A DNA stretch of 64,000 nucleotides from Micromonospora sp. MP36 (GCF_008119785.1 NZ_VSFA01000013.1:1-64000), one strand, 5' to 3'. Positions 1 to 8,036 are shown, numbered from the stretch's first letter. A program made the numbers and translations. The notes: a model not told the origin generated them from the sequence alone.

Positions 1-1259
1 GTGCCCGCGCCGACCGCGGCCGGCATCAGGTCCGAGCCGTCGAAACGGAAGACGGTCTTCGGGTCCTGGAGGATCTGGACGGAGAGCTTGTCCACCGGGT
101 TCGGGACGTTGGCGAGGTCGAGCTTCTTGTTCGCCGACACCCAGTCGCCGATCTTGGCGCGGCTGTTGGCGTACTCGCCGGAGGCCAGGTAGGTCTGCAC
201 GGCCTGGACCTCGGGCCGGTCGGCGAAGGCCGTGACGAACTCGCCACCGCCCAGCACCGGCTTGCCCTTGGCCGGGTCGACGGCCGGGAAGTAGAACGCG
301 AAGACGTCGCCGTCCTCGGCCACCTTGGTGCCCTTCGGCCACTGGTTGGCGTAGAAGGACGCCTGCCGGTGCAGGGCGCACTTGCCCTTGGTGATCGGCA
401 GACCGGCCTCGCCGAATGCGGTGGTGGCGATGCTCTTCACGTTGCCGATGCCGCCGTTGACGTACTTCTCGTTCTTGAGAATCAGGCCGGCCTTGTCGAC
501 CGCCCCGGCGACCTGCGGGTCGTTGAACGGGATGGCGTGGGTGGTCCACTGGTCGTAGACCTCGGGCGACGTCATGCGCAGCATGAGGTCCTCGATCCAG
601 TCGGTGGCCGGCCAACCGGTGGCGTCACCGGACTCGATGCCGGCGCACCACGGCTTGATGCCGCTCGCCGCGATCGTGTCGCTGAGCTTGATGAGGTCGT
701 CCCAGGTCTCGGGGACGGTCCAGCCCTTCTCCTTGAACATCTTCGGCGAGTACCACACGAAGGACTTCACGTTGGAGCCCAGCGGGGCGCCGTAGAACTT
801 GCCGTCCACGGTGGAGTACTTCAGCCAGTCGGGGGAGTAGTTGGCCTCGGCCATGGCCTTGGTGTCGGCGCCGACGGGCTTGAGCTTGCCCGCGTCGGCG
901 AACCGCTTGAGCAGACCCGGCTGGGGGATGAAGGCCAGGTCAGGGGCGTTGCCGCCGTCCACCCGGACGGGCAGCTGGGCCTCGAACTCGGGAGAGCCCT
1001 CGTGGTCGATCTTGATGCCGGTGCACTTCTCGAACTCCTTCCAGGACTCCGCGAGGCGGTCGGCCTCGATGTCCCGGATGGACGAGTAGATGGTGACCTT
1101 CTTGCCGTCGTGACCCTGGTACTTCTCGTATGGGGCGCACTCGGGGGAGCTCGCCTTGCTGCTCTTCTTGTCGTTGCCGGTGCCGCAGGCGGTGACGCCG
1201 AGCGCCAGCCCCAGTACGCCGGCGATCGCGAGAGCCTGGCGCGATCTGGCAAACGCCAT
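1..1259 (-). CDS. ABC sugar transporter solute-binding lipoprotein (partial, C-terminus off the window)
   Basis: This is the extracellular substrate-binding subunit of a family 1 (maltose/alpha-glucoside type) sugar ABC importer, anchored outside the membrane. About 419 residues are visible. The N-terminus is a lipoprotein signal with lipobox VTAC (Cys25), followed by a low-complexity linker and a mature domain opening with GKKVTIYSSIRDIEADRLA. The later segments PDLAFIPQPGLLKRF and GWPATDWIEDLML are typical of the AglE/MalE fold. The ATG at 1257-1259 is preceded by a strong AGGAAGGAG ribosome site. A LacI-type palindrome lies 68 bp upstream. The permease genes are expected beyond position 1. 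Substrate is inferred from family resemblance only. Confidence 0.9.
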   Translation of the reverse strand, partial: MAFARSRQALAIAGVLGLALGVTACGTGNDKKSSKASSPECAPYEKYQGHDGKKVTIYSSIRDIEADRLAESWKEFEKCTGIKIDHEGSPEFEAQLPVRVDGGNAPDLAFIPQPGLLKRFADAGKLKPVGADTKAMAEANYSPDWLKYSTVDGKFYGAPLGSNVKSFVWYSPKMFKEKGWTVPETWDDLIKLSDTIAASGIKPWCAGIESGDATGWPATDWIEDLMLRMTSPEVYDQWTTHAIPFNDPQVAGAVDKAGLILKNEKYVNGGIGNVKSIATTAFGEAGLPITKGKCALHRQASFYANQWPKGTKVAEDGDVFAFYFPAVDPAKGKPVLGGGEFVTAFADRPEVQAVQTYLASGEYANSRAKIGDWVSANKKLDLANVPNPVDKLSVQILQDPKTVFRFDGSDLMPAAVGAG

Positions 1260-1326
1260 GCCGATCTCCTTCCTAGCCGGCGCGTGGAGGGATCGAACGC
1301 GCGCCGGTCCGATGGTCGTTCCCACA

Positions 1327-1340
1327 TGTAAGCGCTTGCA
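1327..1340. promoter_or_regulatory. LacI-family operator upstream of the sugar-binding protein
   Basis: TGTAAGCGCTTGCA is a near-perfect palindrome around the central CG and matches the half-site logic of LacI/GalR-family repressors (TGNAAGCGCTTNCA). It lies 68 bp upstream of the start of the sugar-binding lipoprotein gene on the minus strand, where a repressor would block transcription. The repressor gene itself is not in the window. Confidence 0.75.
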
Positions 1341-1463
1341 TCTCACCCGGTCCACCCCCCTGCCGGACACGGCCAGGTAACAATCTCGAAACCCTCCTCA
1401 CCGCTCGTGGGCGCGCTCCCACCCTCCGGCGATCTGGCCCCTGGGCGACCCTTCCCATCGATG

Positions 1464-1506
1464 GAACTTTCTGTCACGCTAAGCGCAGCCAATCGAAAAC
1501 TTTCAA
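1464..1506. promoter_or_regulatory. Repeated GAA(AA)CTTTC motif before the M23 peptidase gene
   Basis: GAACTTTC (1464-1471) and CGAAAACTTTC (1494-1504) are two similar sites 30 bp apart, just upstream of the ribosome-binding site of the secreted peptidase. CGAAA-TTTCG-like motifs resemble operators found before secreted hydrolase genes of actinobacteria. Binding is inferred only from similarity and position. Confidence 0.3.
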
Positions 1507-1521
1507 CATAGGAGGAGATGG

Positions 1522-2301
1522 ATGCGCAAGCGGTGGTTCAGTCTCGCGGCCGTGGGCGCCGTCCTCGCGGCGACCCTGGTCCCGGCCGCCCCGGCCATGG
1601 CGGCCCCGACCTTCAAGGTCCCGTTCCCCTGTAACCAGTCCTGGTCCGGCCAGACCCGGTCCGACCACAGCCCGGCCTACGCGATCGACTTCAACCGCAC
1701 CGACGACCTGGGCGACCCGGTGGTGGCCAGCGCGCCCGGCACGGTCGACCGGGTGACCGACCTCGGCGGCACCAGCTACGGCAAGTACGTCCGGATCGAC
1801 CACGGCAACGGCTACACCACCTACTACGCCCACCTGAGCGGCTTCAACGTCTCGGTCGGGCAGACCGTCGGCTACGGCCGGGTGATCGGGTACGTGGGCA
1901 GCACCGGTGGCTCCACCGGCCCGCACCTGCACTACGAGCAGCGGCTCAACGGCAACGACATCCAGGTCCGGTTCAACGGGGCGCTCGCCCTCTACTGGGG
2001 CACCAAGACGTACACCAGCGACAACGGCTGCTCCGGCTCGAACACCGGTGAGGGCACGGTCAACACCACCTCCGGCGTGAGCCTGACCGTCCGCTCCGGC
2101 CCGGGCACCAACTACAGCGCGGTCGGCTCGGTCGCCGACGGCGCGAAGGTCACCATCTACTGCCAGACCAGCGGCACCACGGTCACCGGCACCTACGGCA
2201 CCAGCTCGATCTGGGACCGGATCGGCACCGGCCGGTACATCTCCGACGCGTACGTCTACACCGGCTACGACGGCTACATCCCCGGCGTACCGCGCTGCTG
2301 A
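1522..2301 (+). CDS. Secreted M23 (LytM-type) peptidase with C-terminal SH3-like domain
   Basis: This is a zinc metallopeptidase, probably a peptidoglycan endopeptidase acting outside the cell. The protein has 259 residues. A Sec signal peptide (MRKRWFSL, hydrophobic core, AMA cleavage near residue 28) is followed by the M23 core with the zinc ligands HSPAYAID and HLHYE. The C-terminal third (from about residue 175) looks like a bacterial SH3 domain: NTTSGVSLTVRSGPGTNYS. The start is fixed by AGGAGGAG at 1510-1517. It is transcribed alone and is followed by a strong hairpin. The SH3 domain suggests wall binding. Confidence 0.93.
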   Translation: MRKRWFSLAAVGAVLAATLVPAAPAMAAPTFKVPFPCNQSWSGQTRSDHSPAYAIDFNRTDDLGDPVVASAPGTVDRVTDLGGTSYGKYVRIDHGNGYTTYYAHLSGFNVSVGQTVGYGRVIGYVGSTGGSTGPHLHYEQRLNGNDIQVRFNGALALYWGTKTYTSDNGCSGSNTGEGTVNTTSGVSLTVRSGPGTNYSAVGSVADGAKVTIYCQTSGTTVTGTYGTSSIWDRIGTGRYISDAYVYTGYDGYIPGVPRC

Positions 2302-2309
2302 CCGGCAGC

Positions 2310-2341
2310 GGACGCGGGGTCCGGATCGGGGCCCCGCGTCC
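2310..2341 (+). terminator. Hairpin after the M23 peptidase gene
   Basis: The arms GGACGCGGGG (2310-2319) and CCCCGCGTCC (2332-2341) pair perfectly, directly after the stop codon. There is no U-tract, as is common in high-GC actinobacteria. Confidence 0.7.
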
Positions 2342-2391
2342 GGCCGCCGGACCGGCGACGCGGTCGGCCGGACGACCGCCGGAACGCGAAG

Positions 2392-2460
2392 CGCCGGGGT
2401 CGTCGCGCCCGCCCGCTCCGATCTGGGCGGACGGAGCCTGCGGACCCGACGACCCCGGCG
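2392..2460 (-). terminator. Long hairpin between convergent genes
   Basis: The 14-base arms CGCCGGGGTCGTCG (2392-2405) and CGACGACCCCGGCG (2447-2460) are perfectly complementary and enclose a smaller GC-rich stem. It sits just past the stop of the small membrane protein read on the minus strand and probably ends both convergent transcripts. Confidence 0.6.
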
Positions 2461-2487
2461 GGTCAGGGGTGCTGAGGGATGCGGCGG

Positions 2488-2634
2488 CTAGCTGCTGAAG
2501 ATGCTGACGCCGCCCGGGCCGACCAGCAGGCCGACGATGATGAGGACGATGCCCCACAGGATCTGCCGGCGGAACAGCGCGAGGATGCCGGCGACCACCA
2601 GTACGACTGCGATAATCCAGAGAATCAGCTCCAT
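2488..2634 (-). CDS. Small GPGG-motif membrane protein (48 aa)
   Basis: The 48-residue product MELILWIIAVVLVVAGILAL... has two hydrophobic segments (about residues 2-20 and 26-40) flanking a basic turn FRRQ, and ends with LLVGPGGVSIFSS. The GPGG motif after the second membrane helix is typical of a small widespread actinobacterial membrane protein family of unknown function. The ATG is at 2632-2634 and the TAG at 2488-2490. It is too short for most gene callers. It lies 21 bp downstream of the phosphoesterase gene and could be cotranscribed with it. Confidence 0.8.
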   Translation of the reverse strand: MELILWIIAVVLVVAGILALFRRQILWGIVLIIVGLLVGPGGVSIFSS

Positions 2635-2655
2635 GGCTCGGGCAGTACCCGGCCG

Positions 2656-3399
2656 TCAGATCCGAGAAACCTGTGCCCGGTCGAGCTGATCTCCCAGGTG
2701 GAAGACGCTGTACGCCTGCTTGATCACCGGGTGGGCGACGTTGCGGACGCGGACGCCGCCGGGGGTGGTGCCCCGCTCCGACCCGTGGTGGGCGTGCCCG
2801 TGCAGGGCCAGCGCGGTGGGCGCCGAGTCGATCGCCTGCCCGAGCTGGTAGCAGCCGAGGAACGGATAGATCTCCAGCGGCTCGCCGGCGAGCGTGTCCG
2901 GCACCGGGGAGTAGTGGGTCAGCGCCACCAGCACGTCGCACTCCAGCCCGCGCAGCGCCCGGCCCAGCGCGTCGGCGCTGTCCTTGGTGGTCTGGACGAA
3001 GGACTTCATCTCCGGCTCGCCGAAGTCGCTGGCGCAGCGCCCGGCGAACCCACCCCCGAAGCCCTTCACCCCGGCCACGCCGAGCCGCCCGCCGGCGCAC
3101 TCCAGCACCATCCCGGTCCCCTCCAGCACGGTGATGCCGACGTCCTCCAGCACCTTCACCAGCTGCGGCACCTCGTCGCACTGGTGCTCGTGGTTGCCGA
3201 GCACGGTGATCACCGGCACCCCGAGGTTGCCGAACTCCCGGGCCACGCAGCGCGCCTCGGACTCGGTGCCGTGCCGAGTCAGGTCGCCGGCGAGCAGCAG
3301 CGCGTCGGCGCAGTCGGGCAGCTCGTCCAGGGCCGGCCGGAACCGGCCGACCACGTCCTCGTCCATGTGCACGTCGCCGACGGCGGCGATCCGGATCAC
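2656..3399 (-). CDS. Metallophosphoesterase (calcineurin-like)
   Basis: The 247-residue protein carries the full metallophosphoesterase motif set in order: AVGDVHMDED (D-x-H), LLAGDLTRHG (GD), VLGNHEHQ (GNHE), LTHYSP (H) and LHGHAHHG (GHxH). It is a predicted two-metal cytoplasmic phosphodiesterase or phosphatase, substrate unknown. It starts with GTG at 3397-3399. The BON protein gene ends 13 bp upstream, so the phosphoesterase, BON and nucleotidyltransferase genes probably form one minus-strand operon. Confidence 0.9.
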   Translation of the reverse strand: MIRIAAVGDVHMDEDVVGRFRPALDELPDCADALLLAGDLTRHGTESEARCVAREFGNLGVPVITVLGNHEHQCDEVPQLVKVLEDVGITVLEGTGMVLECAGGRLGVAGVKGFGGGFAGRCASDFGEPEMKSFVQTTKDSADALGRALRGLECDVLVALTHYSPVPDTLAGEPLEIYPFLGCYQLGQAIDSAPTALALHGHAHHGSERGTTPGGVRVRNVAHPVIKQAYSVFHLGDQLDRAQVSRI

Positions 3400-3412
3400 G
3401 GTCCAACCTCCC

Positions 3413-3682
3413 TCACGGCAGCTCCTCGACCTGGGTGGGCGCCTGTGTCCGGATCACGCCGATGTCGCTGGTGATCGGCACGTCCGGGAAGCGCTCGGCC
3501 ACCCGGCGCAGGATCTCCTCCCGCCGGTGCGGGCTCTCCACCTCGCCGTAGAGCACCAGGCCCCGCTCCAGGCGGACCACGGTGATGCCCTGCTCGGCGA
3601 TCGCCGGGTCCTCGGCCAACAGGCGCTGGATCTCCGCCTCCACGTACTCGTCGGGCGGCGCGTCGCCGTGCTGCTCGGTCAC
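3413..3682 (-). CDS. BON-domain-like small protein
   Basis: The 89-residue product fits a single BON-like module: EYVEAEIQRLLAEDPAIAEQ, then VVRLERGLVLYGEVESPHRR and a C-terminal helix ILRRVAERFP. BON modules usually bind membranes or partner proteins. No signal peptide or membrane segment is seen, so it is probably cytoplasmic. The GTG start overlaps the stop of the upstream nucleotidyltransferase gene by 4 bp, suggesting translational coupling. The family assignment is from pattern only. Confidence 0.7.
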   Translation of the reverse strand: MTEQHGDAPPDEYVEAEIQRLLAEDPAIAEQGITVVRLERGLVLYGEVESPHRREEILRRVAERFPDVPITSDIGVIRTQAPTQVEELP

Positions 3683-4263
3683 GGTGTCTCCCTTCCCTCT
3701 GCGGTGCCGCTCTCCGGCAGCACGTCCAGCCGGTCGAGGAGCACCAGGAACGCCTCTGCGTACGGCGAGTGCTGCGTCTCCTTCCGTACCCGTTCCCAGT
3801 CGATCTGTTCCCGCAGCGAGCGGGCCAGCGGCAGGGCGCGGGCGAAGTCGCAGTAGTGCTGCGAGAAGCTCAGCAGCTTGTGCACCATCAGTTGGGTGGC
3901 CGAGAGCACTGGCATGTGGATCGCGTCGACCGGCCGCACGATGGTGTCGGCGAAGGTCTCCTCGGTCACCGGGGTCTCGATCGGCCGGTGGATCAGGTCC
4001 ACCATCCGCCCCTCGTCATAGACCTTGACCAGCCAGTCCTCGGGCGGGCGTTCGGCGGTGAAGCCGGCCTCGACCAGGGCCTCCAGCGCCCGGTCGACGT
4101 CCTGCTCCCGGATCAGGAAGTCCACGTCGTGCTCGCTGGAGTGGCCGCCGTGGGCGTACACGGCGAAGCTGCCACCGAGCGCGAAGGGGATCTCGGACTG
4201 CTTGAGCACGGCGGCGACCTTCTTGAGGGTGTGCACCAGGGTCTCGTCCCCGCGCTCGGCCAT
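3679..4263 (-). CDS. Nucleotidyltransferase-fold protein
   Basis: The 194-residue protein (from MAERGDETLVHTLKK) has the pol-beta nucleotidyltransferase signature GGSFAVYAHGGHSSEHDVDF, with the acidic pair in HDVDF, and a helical C-terminal part. Such proteins transfer nucleotides to unknown acceptors or act as antitoxin-like modules; no partner HEPN toxin is adjacent. An upstream in-frame extension to 4350 exists, but the ATG at 4261-4263 with GGGAGAA before it is preferred. It is the first gene of the three-gene minus-strand unit. Confidence 0.75.
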   Translation of the reverse strand: MAERGDETLVHTLKKVAAVLKQSEIPFALGGSFAVYAHGGHSSEHDVDFLIREQDVDRALEALVEAGFTAERPPEDWLVKVYDEGRMVDLIHRPIETPVTEETFADTIVRPVDAIHMPVLSATQLMVHKLLSFSQHYCDFARALPLARSLREQIDWERVRKETQHSPYAEAFLVLLDRLDVLPESGTAEGRETP

Positions 4264-4415
4264 CGGGTTCTCCCGTCGTCGTGGGTGGCGGTGGGAATGA
4301 AGTTGCGTACCCGGCGAACCGGTCGGCCACACCTCTTGTCGGCGCGGCACGGGCGGGACGGAGCGGAATGGGACAAACTGCCGGGGACGGGCGCCGCTCC
4401 GCTAGCCTGGGGCAG

Positions 4416-5147
4416 GTGGCCAGGTCACTGCGGGGGCGGCGCGGCAGGGCCCGACTGCGCGCCGTCGCCCTGATCGGCATCGACGGCTCGGGCAAGACCA
4501 CCCAGGCTCACCGGCTCGCCGAGGCGCTCACCGCGGCCGGCCATCCCGCCACCTACCATCGCAACGCCGGCGGTCGCCGCTGGCTCGGCCGGCTCGCCCA
4601 GCGGCTCGGCCGCCCGGACGCGCAGCGGCTCGTCGGCCGCGACGGGCTGCTCGCCGTCGAGTCCGTGCTCCGCTGGCTCGCCATCGCTCTCGCCCTGCTG
4701 AGCTGCCTGGTGACCGGCCGCACGGCGGTGATGGACCGCTGGTCCCCCTGCCAGTACGCCAGCATCCGCGCGCACGGGGGACAGCGCTGGGAACGGCTGG
4801 CCCGGGCCGGCTACCGCATCTTCCCCGCCCCGCGGGTCACCTTTCTGCTCAGCGTCGACCCGGCCGAGGCGTACCGGCGGATCGAGCGGCGCGGCACCGA
4901 CCACGAGACCATGCGCTGGCTGACCACCGCCGCCACCGCCTACCAGGCGCTGCCGGAGTACCCCAGCTTCGTGGTGGTCGACGCGAACGGCTCGCCGGAT
5001 GAGGTGTCCCGGCGGATCCGCGCCCACCTCACCGAGTGGCTGCCCGGTGACCCGCCCGCGTCGACGGGCGGGCCGCCGGGCGGCACCCGCCCGCCGTCCG
5101 GCGGGTCGGGTCGGGATGACCCGCTGCCCGCTCAGGCCCGGCCGTAG
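4416..5147 (+). CDS. Thymidylate kinase-like P-loop kinase
   Basis: The 243-residue protein carries a P-loop (LIGIDGSGKTTQ), the DR motif of thymidylate kinases (AVMDRWSPCQY) and a late strand VVVDANGSPDE. It probably phosphorylates a nucleoside monophosphate or a related small molecule, but it is divergent from housekeeping Tmk and its substrate is unknown. The GTG start at 4416 is chosen because a TAGCCT -10 box (4403-4408) lies 7 nt before it, the leaderless arrangement. The tail is Gly/Pro-rich. Its 3' end overlaps the convergent SDR gene by 16 bp. Confidence 0.75.
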   Translation: MARSLRGRRGRARLRAVALIGIDGSGKTTQAHRLAEALTAAGHPATYHRNAGGRRWLGRLAQRLGRPDAQRLVGRDGLLAVESVLRWLAIALALLSCLVTGRTAVMDRWSPCQYASIRAHGGQRWERLARAGYRIFPAPRVTFLLSVDPAEAYRRIERRGTDHETMRWLTTAATAYQALPEYPSFVVVDANGSPDEVSRRIRAHLTEWLPGDPPASTGGPPGGTRPPSGGSGRDDPLPAQARP

Positions 5148-5875
5148 ACCGGGACGCTCGCCCCGCTGGTCGGCGCGGACTCGTCGGAGGCGAGGAAACG
5201 GATCACCGCGGCGATCTCGGCGGGCGGCACCCAGCGCCGGTGGTCGGCCTCCGGCTGCGCGGCCCGGTTGGCCGGGGTGTCGATCACGCTCGGCAGCACC
5301 GTGTTGCACCGGACTCCGCGCTGCCGGTATTCCACCGCCACCGCGTTGGCGAAGGCGAGCACCGCCGCCTTGGCCGTGGCGTAGCCGGCCGCGCCAGCGA
5401 AGGGCGTCACCGCCGCCCGCGCCGACACGCAGACCACCGCCCCGCCGCCGGCCGCCATCAGGTGCGGCAACGCCGCCTGGGTGACCAGGTACGTGGGGCG
5501 CAGGTTGATCCGCAGCATCCGGTCGAACTCCTCGACCGGGGTCTCGTGCACCAGCCCACCGCTGGCGTACCCCCCGACCAGGTTGACCACCGCGCGCAGC
5601 GGCGCGGTCGGTTCGGCGGCCGCCACCGCCACGGCCCGCGCCGCGCCGGCGGGTTCCAGCAGGTCGGCGGTGACGGCTTCAACGACGGCGCCAGGTCGCG
5701 GCGCGGCGTCAGCCGCGCCGGGCTGGAGTTGTCGCTCGACCCGGACCGGTCCGGACGTCGGATCGCTCTCCCGTTCGGGTACGACCACCCGCCAGCCCGC
5801 CTTGAGGAAGGCGGCGGTGACCGCACCGCCCAGCCCGCCCGTGCCTCCGGTCACCAGCACCGTGCGTTCCGCCAT
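5132..5875 (-). CDS. Short-chain dehydrogenase/reductase with an inserted palindromic element
   Basis: This classical SDR (247 aa) has TGGTGGLGG for NAD(P) binding, NLVGGYA, the catalytic Ser region CVSARAAV and YATAK (Tyr and Lys). It is a cytoplasmic oxidoreductase with unknown substrate. The ATG at 5873-5875 is preferred over the GTG at 5881 because a TAGCGT -10 box occupies 5882-5887. Residues about 48-64 (QLQPGAADAAPRPGAV) are encoded by a palindromic element found elsewhere in the window, inserted between beta-strand 2 and the VEAVTADLLEP strand. Confidence 0.9.
   Translation of the reverse strand: MAERTVLVTGGTGGLGGAVTAAFLKAGWRVVVPERESDPTSGPVRVERQLQPGAADAAPRPGAVVEAVTADLLEPAGAARAVAVAAAEPTAPLRAVVNLVGGYASGGLVHETPVEEFDRMLRINLRPTYLVTQAALPHLMAAGGGAVVCVSARAAVTPFAGAAGYATAKAAVLAFANAVAVEYRQRGVRCNTVLPSVIDTPANRAAQPEADHRRWVPPAEIAAVIRFLASDESAPTSGASVPVYGRA
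5684..5733 (-). repeat. In-frame palindromic element, copy 1 (in SDR gene)
   Basis: Read on the minus strand it opens GACAACTCCAG, has the core CGGCGCGGCTGACGCCGCG and ends near CTGGCGCCGTC. It matches the copies at 28693-28754, 28790-28851 and 58796-58902. It adds about 17 residues to the SDR without breaking the frame. Confidence 0.75.
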
Positions 5876-6141
5876 GGGCACACGCTAGCCGCCCGCGGGC
5901 CGGCGTGGCGGGCGGGGCGCGATCCGGCGGGGTCGATGCCGACCGGCGTCCGCCAGCCGTCCGTCCGGCGGTCCGGGCCGAGCCGTCCGGTCGGCATGAC
6001 CTGCACGAAGGCCGATCCGGCGGTCGGTCGGCGCGGCCGACTCGACCGGAGCGGGGGAGGCGGGCGGGCAGCGGGAATGGGACCCTTGCGGCGATGATCC
6101 GGCGCGGAAGGCGGTACTTTTCCCGATACGCGCCGTCATGG

Positions 6142-6175
6142 TTGACGGTCACGCCTTCATGAAAGTAAGTTTCAT
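6142..6175 (+). promoter_or_regulatory. Promoter of murR-like gene with overlapping dyad operator
   Basis: TTGACG (6142-6147) is spaced 18 bp from TAAGTT (6166-6171), and the GTG start follows 6 nt later. ATGAAA-GTAAG-TTTCAT (6159-6175) is a perfect 6-bp inverted repeat that covers the -10 box, the layout expected for autorepression by the RpiR/MurR-type regulator encoded next. The rest of the 5876-6177 gap shows no gene. Confidence 0.65.
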
Positions 6176-6177
6176 CC

Positions 6178-7092
6178 GTGGCGAAGAGTCCGAAGATTTC
6201 TGCGAGTCACGAGCCCGGTGGACTGATCGTCCACATCAGCGGCCTGCTCCCGTCGCTGTCGCCGGCCGAGCAGCGGGTCGCCCGGCTGGTCGTCGCCGAT
6301 CCGGCGGACGCCGCCCGGCGCACCATCACCGACCTCGCCACCGCCGCCGAGACCTCGGAGGCCACCGTCATCCGGTTCTGCCGGTCGGTGGGCATGGAGG
6401 GCTATCCCCAGCTGCGGATCCGGCTCGCCGCCGAGGCCGCCCGCCGGGTCGAGCCCCCGGACGCCCGGGTGGTCGGCGGAGACATCCCGCCCGGCGCCGA
6501 CCTGGCGCAGATCATCGCGACCATCGCGTTCAACGACGCACGGGCCGTCGAGGAGACCGCCGAGCAGCTCGACCCGGCCGTCTGCGAGCAGGTGGTCGAG
6601 GCGATCGGCGCGGCCGGCCGGATCGACGTCTACGGCGCGGGCGCCAGCGGCTTCGTCGCCTCCGACTTCCAGCAGAAGCTGCACCGCATCGGCCGGACCG
6701 CCTTCTACTTCCCGGACGTGCACACCGCGCTGACCTCGGCGGCCCTGCTGGGCCGGGGCGACGTCGCGGTCGGCATCTCGCACACCGGCACTACCTCCGA
6801 CGTCATCGAGGTGCTGGAGCAGGCCCGGGCGCGGGGCGCCACCACGGTGGCGCTGACCAACTTCCCCCGCTCGCCGATCACCGAGGTGGCCGACTTCGTG
6901 CTCACCACCGCGGCCCGGGAGACCACGTACCGCTCCGGGGCGATGGCCAGCCGGCTCGCCCAGCTCACCGTGGTGGACTGCCTCTTCGTCGGGGTGGCCG
7001 CGCGCAACCGGGCCAGGGCCAGGAAGGCCCTGGAGGCGACCGCCGAGGCCGTCCAGTCGCACCGGGTGGGCTCCGGGCGGAGGCGGGGATGA
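6178..7092 (+). CDS. murR: MurR/RpiR-family transcriptional regulator
   Basis: The 304-residue protein has an N-terminal RpiR helix-turn-helix (about residues 15-90; LSPAEQRVARLV, TSEATVIRFCRSVGMEGY) and a C-terminal SIS sugar-phosphate-binding domain (YGAGASGFVASDFQQKL, ISHTGTTSDVIEVL). It probably senses N-acetylmuramate 6-phosphate or a related sugar phosphate and represses its own operon. It overlaps murQ by 4 bp (ATGA), so the two are translationally coupled. The GTG start at 6178 lies 6 nt past the -10 box, indicating a leaderless mRNA. The symbol is assigned from this context. Confidence 0.9.
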   Translation: MAKSPKISASHEPGGLIVHISGLLPSLSPAEQRVARLVVADPADAARRTITDLATAAETSEATVIRFCRSVGMEGYPQLRIRLAAEAARRVEPPDARVVGGDIPPGADLAQIIATIAFNDARAVEETAEQLDPAVCEQVVEAIGAAGRIDVYGAGASGFVASDFQQKLHRIGRTAFYFPDVHTALTSAALLGRGDVAVGISHTGTTSDVIEVLEQARARGATTVALTNFPRSPITEVADFVLTTAARETTYRSGAMASRLAQLTVVDCLFVGVAARNRARARKALEATAEAVQSHRVGSGRRRG

Positions 7093-8036
7093 CGACCGGT
7101 CGAGTGGAGCCGGACGAGGTGGCCGCGGCGCGGCCCGTGGTGCGGGTCGGGGCGCCCACCGAGCGGCGCAACCCGCACAGCCTCGACCTCGACCTGATGT
7201 CGACCCGCGAGGTGCTCACCGTCATCAACGAGGCGGACCGGCGGGTGCCGGGCGCGGTGGCGGCCGTCCTCGACGAGATCGCGGAGACCGTCGACTTGGC
7301 CGTGGCCGCGCTGCGCGGCGGGCACCGGGTGCACTACTTCGGCGCCGGCACCTCCGGCCGACTCGGCGTGCTGGACGCCGCGGAGCTGGCGCCCACCTTC
7401 AACTCGCCACGGCACTGGTTCTGCGCCCACCTGGCGGGCGGTCCGGAGGCCATGTGGCGGGCCGTGGAGGACGCCGAGGACGACGAGCGCACCGGCGCCG
7501 CGGAGGCCACCGACTGCGTACGCCCCGGCGACCTGGTGGTCGGGCTGGCCGCCAGCGGCCGCACCCCGTACGTCCTCGGGGCGCTCGCCGCGTCCCGGGC
7601 GCAGGGGGCCGCAACCGTCCTGCTCTGCGCCAATCCGGAGGCCGACGCCGCCTCGTCGGTCGACGTCTTCATCGGGGTGGACACCGGGCCGGAGGTGGTC
7701 ACCGGCTCGACCCGGATGAAGGCGGGCACCGCGCAGAAGCTGGTGCTCAACACGTTCTCCACGGCCGTCATGGTGCGCCTCGGCCGGGTCTACTCGAACC
7801 TGATGATCGACATGGTCGCCACCAACGCCAAGCTGCGCGGCCGGATGATCTCGATCCTGATGGAGGCCACCGGCTGCGCCGAGGAGGTCTGCCAGGCCGT
7901 GCTGCACGAGGCCGACGGCGACCTCAAGACCGCCCTGGTCTCCCTGGTCTCCGGCGCGGAGGTCGCCGCCGCCCGGGCCGCCCTGGCCCGCTCCGCCGAC
8001 CAGGTGCGCGGCGCGCTGGCCCTGCTCGCCTCCTGA
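7089..8036 (+). CDS. murQ: N-acetylmuramic acid 6-phosphate etherase
   Basis: MurQ cleaves the D-lactyl ether of MurNAc-6-phosphate to give GlcNAc-6-phosphate and lactate in peptidoglycan recycling. The 315-residue protein shows the family hallmarks TERRNPHSLDLDLMST, the SIS motif HYFGAGTSGRLGVLDAAEL, GSTRMKAGTAQKLVLNT and SNLMIDMVATNAKLRGR, plus the C-terminal UBA-like helices. The start ATG overlaps the regulator stop (ATGA at 7089-7092). Length and motifs match the full family and nothing is missing. Confidence 0.96.
   Translation: MTTGRVEPDEVAAARPVVRVGAPTERRNPHSLDLDLMSTREVLTVINEADRRVPGAVAAVLDEIAETVDLAVAALRGGHRVHYFGAGTSGRLGVLDAAELAPTFNSPRHWFCAHLAGGPEAMWRAVEDAEDDERTGAAEATDCVRPGDLVVGLAASGRTPYVLGALAASRAQGAATVLLCANPEADAASSVDVFIGVDTGPEVVTGSTRMKAGTAQKLVLNTFSTAVMVRLGRVYSNLMIDMVATNAKLRGRMISILMEATGCAEEVCQAVLHEADGDLKTALVSLVSGAEVAAARAALARSADQVRGALALLAS

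Noticed and set aside
3413..4263. Toxin-antitoxin module (nucleotidyltransferase with neighbour)
   Set aside because: The adjacent small gene is BON-like rather than HEPN-like, so a MNT/HEPN pair is not supported.
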